This document shows positions 24,961-36,556 of a stretch of 64,000 nt of DNA, piece by piece; positions within the stretch are counted from its first letter, which is position 1; every line of letters starts with the position of its first letter. Origin of the DNA: Cornus controversa (lineage: Eukaryota > Streptophyta > Magnoliopsida > Cornales > Cornaceae); assembly GCA_026545225.1 (NCBI GenBank), contig CM048845.1, forward strand, positions 119,043,033 to 119,107,032, given 5' to 3'. A model generated the notes under the pieces. It was not told the origin of the DNA. It saw only the letters and a list, made by a program, of their open reading frames with translations, and did not search any database. Position numbers and translations under genes: made by a program.

Positions 24961-25747
24961 AATATTTACTTAAAACATATATATATATTTATATATATTT
25001 GGTGATATTGTATTTGGGCAATTCTTATTAACTTAAAAAGAAAACCATACAGCAATGCACATTTAACCATTGTTAATAAATATTGTATTTGTAGTTAACA
25101 TCTTAATAATAAACTTAGTGACTGAAAAATTTACTCGGACAACAATTATCAAATAATTTTTTTTATTTTCTTAGCTCAGAAAATAATTCTATTAAAAAAC
25201 TGTATGTAGTTTTTTCCATCAAACTAATTTTCAGACTTCAAAAATTACTGAAATTTATGTTCTGTTTGGATACAAATTTCGGTTTTAGAGAGAGAGACCC
25301 TGGGGGGTAATTTAAATAATTAATCAATATTGGAATAAAATAATTAAACAAGGGGATATATTTATAGAAAACGAAAAAAAAATACTAATGAGATAAATTA
25401 ACACGGATTTAACAGACTCCATACTTCCAACGTGTATGATGGAATTGATGAGAAAAAGACTCGAAGAACCAACATATATACCAATAAAGTTCCAAAAGCA
25501 GATTGAAATTATTGACGTTATGTTGAGTGGCATGGAATTGGAGTATTGAAATTGAAATTTGTGGAAGACACGATTTTATCATCTCTTTTGGTTTGTACAT
25601 ACATGCATGATGCATATTTATAGCAATATAAATCACTACAAGAATAAATAAAACCATTATTCATGAAGATCAAGAAATTAAATTATTGGAGAATGTTTAG
25701 CTAGCTCTGAATCAATATGACAATTGAGCAAGATTAATCTTGGTGTG

Positions 25748-25805
<58 letters not shown>

Positions 25806-25820
25806 GATAATGTCGCAAAC

Positions 25821-25985
25821 CTGGAATCGAGTCTGGGTTGCTAGAATTGACACCTAGCAACCATCCCCGACCAGAGAGAGAGAGGTAGAAACAGAGCAAG
25901 ACGGAGTGAGAATGTATCAATGGCGAGATCAGAGAAGATGCTATTGTATAAGAGTGTTATATGTATATAATATATGCATATAATG
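25821..25985 (-). other. Probable non-coding first exon of PILS copy A
   Basis: On the minus strand this CT-rich segment ends in ACTCGATTCCAG|GTTTGC, a good donor. It is conserved with 33311-33490 of unit B, including the donor and the sequence around GATCTCGCCATTGAT. The flanking sequence is more diverged. The implied 5'-UTR intron is 23840-25820. The transcription start is estimated only from the TATA-like element about 30 bp upstream. Confidence 0.5.
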
Positions 25986-26012
25986 AGAAATTACATTTAC
26001 GCAACTCAGCCT

Positions 26013-26022
26013 CTATAAATAG
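26013..26022 (-). promoter_or_regulatory. TATA-like element of PILS copy A
   Basis: The sequence CTATAAATAG on the plus strand reads CTATTTATAG on the minus strand. It is conserved at the same distance in unit B (33517-33526). Because the motif is nearly symmetric it could serve either strand; the PILS reading is favoured by the downstream conserved exon. Confidence 0.45.
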
Positions 26023-26059
26023 AGCACTCTGAATGGAGTCATTCTCGGCACGCGTCTCT

Positions 26060-26250
26060 GTTTTTAGAGAGAGAGAGAGGGAGTCATATCTACCTCCATT
26101 GTAGATATGCATATTTTGAGGGATAGAAATATAGAGGACGTACGTACTCTGGATTGAGTTAGTACCTGCATGGGGCTCCTGTTTTTAGAGAGAGAAATAT
26201 ATACACATGTACCTCCATTGTACACATGCATATTTTGAGGGATAGAAGGG
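26060..26250. repeat. Two-copy 121-bp tandem repeat upstream of PILS copy A
   Basis: GTTTTTAGAGAGAG recurs at 26060 and 26181. Each copy is followed by ACCTCCATTGTA and then CATATTTTGAGGGATAGAA. Unit B has only one such block, near 33570. Confidence 0.7.
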
Positions 26251-26393
26251 TTGGCCAATGATTTTTGGTTACTTTGTCGTGGAAAAGTGTAATTTTAACA
26301 AATAATCTAAAGCCCCATTCACTATAATTACAATGTTCGAGTTTAAATATTGTACAATAATTCACAACTAATACATGGAAGATTGGAAGGTCT

Positions 26394-26990
26394 TTAGGAA
26401 AAATTAGATTTTAATGATCCATTCTAAACAAAATTGTTCTAAAGTGATCACAAAATAAAGAAAAAATAAATAATGATCAAATTAAAATTTTAACTGCAGA
26501 TAAATGACCATTTCTTATTTATTCCATAAATACCCTCCTCACTTTTGATCTCTTCTCCACAAACACCTCTCTCTCTCTCTCTCTCTCTCCACCACAACAA
26601 CCACCAAGCGTGACACGGACATCAACCAGAGTTTCCCTCCTCAACATTCTCAACCACTAGCCAAGAGAATATGATACAATTGGATCCAAACTTTTTTCTC
26701 CCACAAAGGCCTTCCCTTCTGAATAGCTAGCTTTTCATACTTTTACATGAGAATCAATATACTTGTCCCCAAATTATATACTTGTATTTGTTTTTATTAT
26801 AAATAAAAATATACATGTCCACAATTTTTTGGTGCTATATTACTAATTTTATCTTTTTAGAACATTTATTGAATCAAAAATAAATGTAACTAATATTTCT
26901 ATCATCTATTTTATATTTTTAATATTTGCTCTAATACATGGAATTGCTCTTGGAAGAAGAACAAATAACATCATTTGAAAGCTTTTTAAA

Positions 26991-27023
<33 letters not shown>

Positions 27024-27569
27024 TGAGGTAGATATGAATCAGTCTTAACCTCTTTTACTTTTTTCCTCCAAAATTAGACATACACAATCACATTATCACA
27101 TAATTTAATCAAGTATTTTATGTAATTCATTGATATAAAAGCTGCCAAGATTCCAACTGTCCCTTGGTGAATATTAAACATAAATTCATACAGTAGTTTA
27201 GAGTAGGATGTCTGCGCAGGAAATGACGCCAGGGCAGGAAAGGTCGAGGGTGAATTTTATTTAGGGTTGATCACTTAAATCTAATTTTTCTATGCCTTTA
27301 TTAATTCTTGCCTAAATATTAGCCAATTATTATTTGTAACTCAATGTGGCATGACACTGATGTGGTTAGGCCCTCAATAAAGGATAGATTGATCTTTCTT
27401 GGTAATAACTATCACTTGTGTATTACTTTAATTATATATATGGTGGCGGACTGACGGTGTATTAAACAGTGAAAAGTATCAAACAATCATTAACGTTAAA
27501 GAATCAAAAATAGAAAGGTAAATCAGAAAATTAAAAATGGACCAAAAAAATGCCCAATTCTGCGGCTCC
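26394..27569. other. Spacer between the two PILS units
   Basis: AT-rich, with a CT microsatellite near 26566-26588 and an (AAT)n run near 26991-27022. No gene is supported. Confidence 0.5.
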
Positions 27570-27703
27570 CTTCCTTTATGTGGGGGGAGAGACCCCTCCC
27601 TATATATATATATATGTCATATGTGTGTGTGTGTGGAGGAGTGCACTCCAATAAACTGATTGGTATAGTTGCTCTGTTGTGACTTGGGTGATCTGAAAGG
27701 TCT

Positions 27704-30700
27704 TCAGGATAAGATCCACATATAGACTGTGGACCATACAGTGAGAGCTAGAGATGCTACCAGGTAAGTCCAGAAGGTGAGGATCGAACACTCGTCTTGT
27801 CCCACTTCGAACAGTTGTGAAATGGTGCCTGCATTCTCATCATAAATAGTTTTCTATAAGCACATTGCACTTCTTGTTAAAGACAAGGAAGAGACACAGA
27901 CAATTAGGAGCATATCAGATATTCCAAAAAAAAAATCTTACTAATAGCCATTGCAGGTGGCAGTGTAAACTGAATGAGTAACATAAAGTGGTACAACGGG
28001 TCTGGCGGAAGGAAGCCCAGCTTGGTGGCTGCTGTCACTACACCAATACCAATCACGGGAAGTAATATGTATCGCACACAAATGATTGTAATGATGATCA
28101 ATGGTTTTAATTTGGCTTTGCCTATTCCTGTTCAGTTCAACACATAGCTAGCATTAATGCTCTGTTAGTTAGTTAGGCTGTGTAGGTAGTTTTTCACATG
28201 CATCATTTTAATTAGTACTGAAAAGGGCATCAAGAGCGCTCTTCTTTACCTATGAGGTTCCCTCCTAGTATAAGGGTCATGCAAGGTATTGTTCCATTCC
28301 TGCACCAAAAGTTATTCCCATCTCAGTTGGCTGCAAATGAAACTTTAGACGATTTGAGACTCTGTGGGGGGGCTTAAAAAGAAATATTAGGAATGAGTCA
28401 GATGGCTACCGTACCACCAAATTAAAGTTGTATATATTTCAGCAAGCAACTATTGTATTATTGTAAAGGAGTGAGTTTCAATTGAATTGTATATAGCCAG
28501 TGATTAATTAATCACTAACTGTGAATAATTAATACAAAAAAAAATACATACCCAAGTAATTTGCAACAGTCTTGGATTACTCTCAGAGGAGCTGTCTCAC
28601 CGATTATAAGATTATTCAGCCATGGGATCGCCCCGAAGATGAATCCTCCAGCCTGATAATAGATGGAGAAGCTTAGTCTGATATTTACTTGTACATGGCC
28701 AAAATAGTACTGAACTCTCCAATACTCATTTAAAGCACGGAAATGAAGGTAAAAAAATTACTCACCACAGCAATGATTGGAGGTTCCAACACCACGTGCA
28801 AAATCTGGTGAAAAAATCCATTTATTTTGTTCCAGAATGATTCATTACCTTTCTCCAGCTTACTGGTAAACAGTTGTGGTACAGTCTGCAAATAAGGTAA
28901 TTTTCGAATTTTCAAGAAATTATGTTCAATTATGCGTGTGCCACTCAAAGGCATGGTACTGAATACTCCTTTTTATTCAGCTTAGTGATTGTACTTCTTA
29001 GGAAATTGAAGCAAAGGCGACTTACATACTCTTTGATTTTGCTCCAGAAGATGAGTCCTGCCATTACCATCTAAACTCTCATTGGGTGCCTTTGGGGCCT
29101 CCTCACCTACTTTAAGTGCTTCGTATTTGAGGGCTGAACTTCGCATTATCTGGTAAGTGAGAGTCCATATGTAGAAAGCACCAATCTGCAACAACCAAAA
29201 AAAGAGCAAAAATAGTCATAAGAACATAGATCAAAAACAGAACACCTCAAACAATATTTCATATGATACAGTAATATTGCTCATTACATAGAAACAGCAA
29301 ACATGAACTCTTTGAAACTGTACAGGCAATCCGAGAAGGTTCTATCAGTCTCATTGAGTCATTGGTCAATTTAAATGACAAAATAAAACAGACAGGCAAT
29401 ATGAATGCCTTGAATTTGGGTTACTGGGTTTACTAACATTCTGTTCCATTATTGGTTGCATTGAATCATATGTTATTTATCTTGGAACTGTTAAACTCTG
29501 TGAAACTAATGTATATTCAATTGTAATATGAACGGTATAAAACTGATTGATATGGATTTCTAGGACCCGTTGATGCTTATGTTTTGGTTCACAAAGGGAC
29601 CCAATCATCATAAGGATAAAACAGAAGGCTACTAAATTCAGGATCCTGATCATGCGTATAACCATTTATTATATATGTCGTGTTCTTTGGCATGATCAGT
29701 TATAGGATTTTGGTCTCGAAGCATATAAAATTGCCTCACCGACATGGAGAAAGCTGTGTACGAGAGTCCAACAGAAGCACAAACAACATGATCACCAAAT
29801 GGGCTGCCATTCTCCTTACAGATTGCAGGCACCAGTATCAAGAGCATGTTTCCCAAATTTCCTATTAAGAAACATTACAATGACATACTAATAAGAAAAC
29901 AAATTTGTATCCTGCAAAAGGGCTGCTGGAAGCTAGCCATCATCTCTCACAATTACCTGATGAACACATGGCAATGACCAGGCCTTCCAGATGCGGCTTC
30001 GGTTTCAGTATTTTGACAACTATCCATCCTATTCCTCCCCCCAATAGAAAGGTTAGCCCGATGTTAACAGGCATAAACCACCTGAATATAAGTTAAAAAC
30101 ACAAGACTTAGTTACAGTAGTACACTATAAATTTAATAATTGGCTGCATGTCCCGTTTATTCTAATAATTGGGAAGAAAATGCCTAGCTTGAGGCTGCCT
30201 CAGAAACATGAAGCCTCAATTTTGTTGAAAACTATATCTAAATGTGTGACTCTCAATAGAGACTAGACACATAGGTGACTTCTTAAAGCTAGATTTGCAT
30301 TTCATAGGTGCAAAACAAAATAAATGAAAATATAATTCCTTTCCTGCCCAAGTATTAAACGGTTATATACCACAAAGTATTTGCTTTAAATTGTGTAATA
30401 GGAGTATAAACAACTGGGAAATGGAGCATGGTACTATTTTGAATTGTTTCATAATTTTACCTTCTTTAAGTAACTTATATAAAAGTATATCAGAATCAGT
30501 CCAACACTTCTTATTACCTTCTAAAAGCATATATCTGCACAATATGTTTTTCAATTTTTGTTTTTATAACTCTTACTCATTTCTAAACTTTGTTTTATGA
30601 GAAAATGGAAGTTAACACATCAAGAGGGATAGTGCTTGGGTCCTGCCCTGGCAGCACCAATTTCATCCTCCCTACTTATGTGAATCAATAGAATTAAAAC

Positions 30701-32257
30701 AGCTGTTCAAAATTTTTTTTTTTTTTAAGATGGACATTACCCATCTTCTTGTGAGTTAAACCGAAAGTTCATCATTTATTACTATTTTTTTTTTGTCTCC
30801 TCAACTCTCATATGCACATTCTCTCCCCTTCACAATTCAATGCTTTTACCCCTGTACTATATTTTTGATAGATTATTCTCTTGATCTAAAAAAAATTGCA
30901 CATTGTCCGGTTACTATCACATGTCTCTTGGCACAAAAAACGATTATATCACCCTTACATAAAGAAATATTTTTTTATTAAATTTCAATCGAAAACTATA
31001 AAAGTACAAAATTGTCCAAATATTTACGAAATATTAAAGTCAATTTCGCAAGGGTCAGATCAAAACTGATAAGGAAAAATAAAAGTTAAGCGAATAAAAA
31101 AGAAAATAAATTTTTTAACATTTATTTGATTGGAATGAAAATTTCTCAAAAAAGTTATGAAAGATAACTATTTTATGATTTGGAAGGTATGAAATTTAAA
31201 ATAAAAAAAATAAAAAGATATTTTTAGAATTTCATAAAAAAATTCAATAAGTAAATTTTTTTTTTTGTATTTTTCATTTTATTTTCTTTGCTTTCCTTGT
31301 TATATTTCTATCTCAGTGAAACGGCTTCAGGAATCAAAAACTTATGACACATTTTTTCTTTTTTGTGTGTGAGCGTAAAATATGTCTTTCATTTTCTGCA
31401 AACAATGACATTTTATTTAAAACATTTGATATCACTCTTTGTTTTTTATAAAAAAATAAATAAAATATCATTTTTCTAACAGTTTGTAACGGTTATGTGA
31501 TGTGACGGTAAGAAAGAATTTAATCAAGAATTCTTGAATTGCAATAAACTGATAATAGGATAATTATGTACAGTTAACACAATCTAATATGTAGCCTCCA
31601 AGAAATCTACGAAGTGCAAAAAAAATTAAAAACAGAAAATTATGTGCAATTAACCAATTCTAAAACGTAGCCTCTAAGAATCTAAATTCTTATATATATG
31701 AAGTTTCAGTTTAACCCACAAGAAGATGAGTAATGTGCATCTTAAAACAAAAAATAATTTTAGACAACTGTTTTAATTCTATCAGTGGATGAAGTTAGTG
31801 CTGCCACGGCAGCATAAGCATTATCCAATCAAGAGGATGCACAGTACTGTTATTCAAGTAGCCTACCATGAGATGATGTCTTCTAGCGTGACCGTCTCAG
31901 CCAGACTTGTGAAAATGAGTGCGGGAGTAAACGTGGTGAACACAATCTGCATTGCACTAAAATTCTTAATATTACGAAGGCTCATGAAAATGAAGAAATC
32001 CAACAACATTGTATTGTTAACAAAGCAGATCGAACTATATATATATATATATATTGAAAATATATATATATATATATAGTCGAGCATGTAAAATAATGAA
32101 ACATATATATTGCAGGACTTGCCTTGTTCAAGGACCTTCTTGTATCCGTGGAAAGAAGATTGAGATAATCAGTTGCCATGAAAGCTCCTACCATGGTAAT
32201 TATGATCACCTGCAGCATAGGCATGGAAGCCACCTCGAAGAGTGTCCAGAAACCCAT
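27704..32257 (-). CDS. PILS: PIN-LIKES (PILS) auxin carrier family protein, copy B
   Basis: Tandem paralogue of copy A. Ten coding exons, read downwards: 32123-32257, 31867-31946, 29957-30081, 29740-29861, 29030-29185, 28766-28885, 28552-28652, 28250-28299, 27942-28127, 27704-27828, giving 399 aa. Every intron position and phase matches copy A. The protein is shorter because exon 5, in the central loop, lacks 23 codons and exon 6 lacks two. Exon 1 encodes the same 45 residues as copy A. The C-terminus keeps the usual DECSI and WTYLVASLALTVWST, closer to the family than copy A. At the exon 9/10 junction the usual Gly of PPAMxIG is Ser, because the exon 9 donor reads ATTA|GTAAG. The first coding intron again has a GC donor. 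The second coding intron is 1,785 bp against 107 bp in copy A because of two insertions. No stop or frameshift is seen, so the gene looks functional. Confidence 0.93.
30125..30614. repeat. About 490-bp insertion of unknown type in PILS copy B intron 2
   Basis: Copy A runs directly from CAGTAGCACAC into ATCAAGAG. Copy B has CAGTAGTACAC, then about 490 bp, then ACACATCAAGAGG. No inverted ends or poly(A) tail are obvious. A short ACAC target repeat is possible. It may equally be a deletion in copy A. Confidence 0.5.
30619..31836. mobile_element. Non-autonomous Mutator-like element (long TIRs, 9-bp target duplication)
   Basis: The element spans 30628-31827 (1,200 bp). Inverted arms of about 130-150 bp lie at 30628-30775 and about 31695-31827; matching blocks include GGCAGCAC, AGAATTAAAACAG and CACAAGAAGATG with its complement. 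Both sides carry ATCAAGAGG (30619-30627 and 31828-31836). Long TIRs plus a 9-bp duplication are characteristic of the Mutator superfamily. No transposase frame is present. The interior is AT-rich and holds a two-copy direct repeat (about 31561 and 31640) around ATGTAGCCTCCAAGAA. PILS copy A preserves the unoccupied site with a single ATCAAGAG. Confidence 0.85.
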
Positions 32258-32320
32258 CTTTATTTTACTCTCTGTTGGTCCAAACTTACTGCAGATGGAG
32301 CTCGTTTCCTCCTCTTTACT
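32258..32320 (-). other. 5' leader attached to coding exon 1 of PILS copy B
   Basis: 63 nt between the ATG and the acceptor-like AATTCAG|AGTAAAG, the same length as in copy A and nearly identical. Confidence 0.5.
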
Positions 32321-33245
32321 CTGAATTCGATCTTGTAATTGCTGTACTGTCTATAGCTACTCTGAATCTCCCTCTCTCTAAATCCTAGAAAGCACCACCA
32401 GACACAGACCAATTAAAGAAATTTAATAAGGTAAAAGTGAAAAACAAGATTGCAAATCTGATCTACAGGGCGTAAACCAAAACTATTCTAAATGCTTTTT
32501 GATAACCTACTTAATTTTGAATGAATTAAGTGGTTAGACCATCTTTAAGTTTAACTAAGAATTGATGAATTTGAGTAAAATCAAGTTGAATTTTGTGATT
32601 GGATCCAAGTAAGTTGTATCCAATTAGGTAGGATATATGTAGTATGGAAAAGGAAAAAAAAAAAAACAAATAAATTAATAAATAAATGGAACAGAATTAC
32701 TGTAATTCAAATCGAAAGAAGTTGAAGGAGGTGGCAAACAACAGGGACAGCTAAACAAAATAAAATTAATTGACAGAGAAAAAGTACATCACGTTACTGA
32801 AGAATAACGTGTACAAAACAATTACTGTAAATATTAGAAACTTTTACAAATTTCGATTTTGAGAGAGAGAGAGAGAGGGATTATGTTAAATAATTTATCA
32901 ATGAATAAATTAATTAACAAGTGGAAATATATATGTATAGGAAACGAAAAATAATAATGAGATAAATTAAGCCAGATTTAACAGACTTCATGCTTCCAAC
33001 GTGTGTGATGGAAGAACAAACATACTCTACAAATAAAGTTCCTAAACCAGATTGAAGTATCATCTCTTTTAGTTTGCAAATACATATATGTATATACAAC
33101 AATATACTAAATCACTACAAGAAATTAAAAATAAAACCATTATTCATGAAGATCAAGAAAGTTGGAGAAAGTTCAGTTCTGAATAATTTGGCAATTGAGC
33201 AAAATCTTGGTGTGCCAACATACATTTGCATACAGAAATACATAA

Positions 33246-33281
<36 letters not shown>

Positions 33282-33310
33282 CAACATTATATACACAAAA
33301 ATAAGTGAAC

Positions 33311-33490
33311 CTGGAATCGAGTATGGGTTGCGAGAATTGAGAGCTAGCAATCATGGTCCGAGCAGAGAGATAGAGTAGGAAACGGAGCAAGACAGAGTGG
33401 GAATCAATGGCGAGATCAGAGATTGGAGTGAGCGATATTTGTTATAACTAACATATATTTATTAAGTTATTGGCTATCTTCCATGTGTAA
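33311..33490 (-). other. Probable non-coding first exon of PILS copy B
   Basis: On the minus strand it ends in ACTCGATTCCAG|GTTCAC and is conserved with 25821-25985. The implied 5'-UTR intron is 32321-33310, about half the size of that in copy A. Confidence 0.5.
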
Positions 33491-33516
33491 TTTGTGTGTG
33501 GTATCTAAATCAGCCT

Positions 33517-33526
33517 CTATAAATAG
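33517..33526 (-). promoter_or_regulatory. TATA-like element of PILS copy B
   Basis: CTATAAATAG on the plus strand, conserved with 26013-26022 of unit A and placed just upstream of the conserved non-coding exon. Confidence 0.45.
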
Positions 33527-33910
33527 AGCACAATGGAGTGAGGACCTGCATGCGTCCCTGCTTGTCTTTAGAGAGAGAAGATAGGTAAAGTGAGAGAGAG
33601 AGTCATGCATATATCCTGCAACAAGACGAGGAGACTGTTTGCACGCGCGGAGGAGCTTGTATTCAGTGAGGGACAATGTTTCAATTTGATTGTACAATTC
33701 ACAACTACTACTCGGAAGGTCGTTATTATTTTTACCAACTAATCTATATTACATTTAACCTTAATATAATGAGACAAAAAAAAATTAATCTAACAGAAAA
33801 GTGATTAAAAAATCAATCTTACGGATCAAAATATATTTAACTCTCTACAATTCAAAATAATTTTATCTAACAATCATGATTTCGAGTACACAATAGACAC
33901 GAAAATACAT

Positions 33911-34177
33911 TACTCCCTCCATCCCATAATTTTAGTCCACTATTCCTTTTTAGGATGTCCCAAAATACATGTCCATTTCCTAAAATGGATTATATGATTC
34001 ATAAACTACCCTTTTCAAACTCTACTATCCTAAAAGTGGGTCCATTATATAATAATAATACTAACTTTTAAACAAAGACTAACATGTAAATTCATGCATT
34101 ATTACACTAAAAAATGGGTCCCACCATAAAAAGTTAGAATTCCCAAACATGCTAAGAATTATGGGACGGAGGTAGTA
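33911..34177. mobile_element. Stowaway-type MITE
   Basis: The left end reads TACTCCCTCCATCCCATAAT. The right end is its near complement, ATTATGGGACGGAGGTAGTA. This is the CTCCCTCCRTCCC terminal inverted repeat of Stowaway (Tc1/mariner) MITEs, with a TA target duplication at each end (33911-33912 and 34176-34177). Length 267 bp, no coding capacity. Confidence 0.9.
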
Positions 34178-34474
34178 CTAAATATATATTACCCATACCC
34201 AATTACTGTTAGTACTACTGAATTTCTTTTTCACTGTTTTTGTACTGGTCTTTTATTAATGAATAGATACAATTATTGTTAGAAAAAAGATTTATTGAAA
34301 CATATTTAGAAGAGATAACTTTTTTTTTTTAGATTCTCTCAAAAGAAACCTAAAATATTAAAGATGAAAAATAAAGGGAGATATCTTAGAGGGTAATTGT
34401 GTAATTTGATAAAAATAATAATCATTCACTTGTAAAGTTAAGATTTTATTTATCATGAAAGTACAAATATATAA

Positions 34475-34478
34475 ATTC

Positions 34479-34522
<44 letters not shown>

Positions 34523-34902
34523 CATACTCAAAAGAGTTTCTTTTAATCATAAACACGTACGTTTGTACAAAAGAATTTGACTCGATTCAATGAATTTGAA
34601 TTCATTTGTGTAACCATGTGAACTTTATTACCTTTTTAAATACTATATTTACTTTTGTTACATAACCATATAAGAGGCCCTAAAATATAAGGGCACAAAG
34701 AATCAGTGGAACTAGAACCGTAAGGAATCATAACTAAATCGAATCGAACCGTTCACTACGATTGCAATTCTGGTTCCAAATTTTAAGAACTGTTCACTAT
34801 GATTCCAATTCAAAGTCAAAGAACTAGAACCGAAATTATTAGAAAATATATATATAATATAATATAATATATAAATGAATAATAATAGCTTAAGTTCTAA
34901 GG

Positions 34903-34946
<44 letters not shown>

Positions 34947-35341
34947 AGAGTTTCTTTTAATCATAAACACCTGTTAGACTCTAGAGATGTTTGTACAAAA
35001 GAATTTGATTCCATTTAACCAGAATTTGAATTCATTTGTGTAACCATGTGAACTTTATTATCTTTTGAAATGCTATATTTACGTTTGTTACATACCATAT
35101 AAAAGGGCCCTAAAATATAAGGGTACATAAAGAATCAATGGAACCGAAATCGGAACTTGAAGGAATCGCAACTAAACTGAATCAAACAGTTCACTACGAT
35201 TCCGGTTCCAAATTTTAAGAACTATTCACTACTGTTCCAGTTCAATGTCAAGGAACCAGAACTGAAACTATTAGAAAATATATATATATATATATATAAT
35301 ATAATATATAAATGAATAATAATAGCTTATAAATTCTACTG

Positions 35342-35345
<4 letters not shown>
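34475..35345. repeat. Two-copy tandem duplication of about 430 bp
   Basis: The two units begin in (TA)n tracts near 34485 and 34905. Each contains GAGTTTCTTTTAATCATAAA, then TTTGTGTAACCATGTGAACT, then CCCTAAAATATAAGG and a GAACC-rich end followed by AATGAATAATAATAGCTTA. Copies have diverged visibly. A partial third start follows after the (TA)n at 35345-35390. Confidence 0.75.
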
Positions 35346-35390
<45 letters not shown>

Positions 35391-35394
<4 letters not shown>

Positions 35395-36330
35395 CTTCTA
35401 AATTCTAGTGTTCTATTTATATATAAGTACAAAATATATAATATATAGAGAAAGGGAGGCGATATTCATACTCTTTTTTTTTACGTTTGCACTCCTATTA
35501 AAGAAAATGACATTTCTAAACTTAACTTCATAAATGAATGATTTTTTTAAAAAAATTACGCAACTACCCTTTTTGATACCCTTCCTTGTTTCCAATATTT
35601 AATATTTTCAGTCTCTTTTAACAGGTTCCAAAAAATATATATTACACAAAAAAAAAGGACTCAAAAAATAGTTATCTCTTTCTCAAAAAAATTTTATATT
35701 TATTGAAAAAAGTATTTCTTTTGACAAGAACTAAAAATAGAAAAAAGACCCAAAAAAAGAGTATACTACGGAAAAAAAAAAAAAAAAAAAAAACAAGACA
35801 AGACAATAAATTATCTCATAAGACAGCCCTGAAAGAAAAAAGTATGATATACATAAAAAATAATAAATAAATAAATAAATAAAAAGGTTCTTCATGTTGA
35901 ATATATTCTTTAATTTTGACATGACCCAAAAAAAATAGAGTATCCATTATCTCTTTTATCACTTTTGATTGAATATCTCTATTGAATAAATTATCACTTT
36001 TGATTGGATAAAAAAAAGGTACTCTAAGAAAAAAGTTCTCATTTGGTTGGAACCCAAAAGAAATTACTAAACGAAGTAAAAAAGAATTAAAATTTATTGT
36101 ATAAAGGGTAGTTATGGAATTATAAAATAAGAAATGATGCATTAATGAGTTTAGGGGCCTTCTTATCATTTAATTTAAAAGAAAAATACTAGTGGAATGC
36201 AATCATGAATAAGTGGAGTGCAGATATCGCCTCCCATGGATAAATACTAATAGCTTATAAGCTATAATGTTCTATATATTTATATAATATAAGATGTATA
36301 AATAAATACTAATAACTTCTAATCTATTAT
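35391..36330. other. AT-rich gene-free stretch
   Basis: Contains (TA)n remnants, a poly(A) run at about 35770-35792 and short low-complexity frames only. No gene or element ends could be defined. Confidence 0.5.
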
Positions 36331-36333
36331 TAT

Positions 36334-36556
36334 AACTAGAGGTGCACAAGTATGAATGTGTATCTTTCCAATATTAAAAATAAAAAATAAAAAAGTTGAC
36401 AAGGAACCGTTGGAAAACCGGAGCCACAAAGAATTGAAACCACAAAGTATTGAACCGAACTCAATGGATCCAGTTCCAGTTCCAAAATTAAGTAACCGTT
36501 GGGAATGATTCCGGTTCCACCAAGAACCATAAGGAACCGAACCGTATACACCCCTA
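36334..36556. mobile_element. Putative hAT-like MITE with GAACC-rich interior
   Basis: The left end TAGAGGTGCACAA and the right end GTATACACCCCTA are near complements, and the interior is rich in GAACCG and CGGTTCC. The ends resemble those of non-autonomous hAT elements. An 8-bp target duplication was looked for and not found, so the superfamily is uncertain. Confidence 0.4.

Larger units (their letters stand above)
20815..26393 (-). repeat. Segmental duplication, unit A
   Basis: Similarity to unit B (27570-33724) begins near 20815, about 110 bp past the PILS stop codon, and ends near 26393 in a shared ACAATTCACAACTA-type motif upstream of the promoter. It covers the whole gene, the non-coding first exon and the TATA-like region. 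Unit A has extra sequence near 24.0-24.9 kb. Unit B has about 1.7 kb extra in the second coding intron. Confidence 0.85.
27570..33724 (-). repeat. Segmental duplication, unit B
   Basis: The counterpart of unit A (20815-26393), same orientation. Both ends were judged from alignable flanking sequence by eye, so they are good to some tens of bases only. Confidence 0.85.

Noticed and set aside
35413..36169. Minus-strand frames of 60-117 codons
   Set aside because: Phe/Ile/Tyr/Leu-rich translations of AT-rich DNA, no conserved motif, no plausible gene structure.
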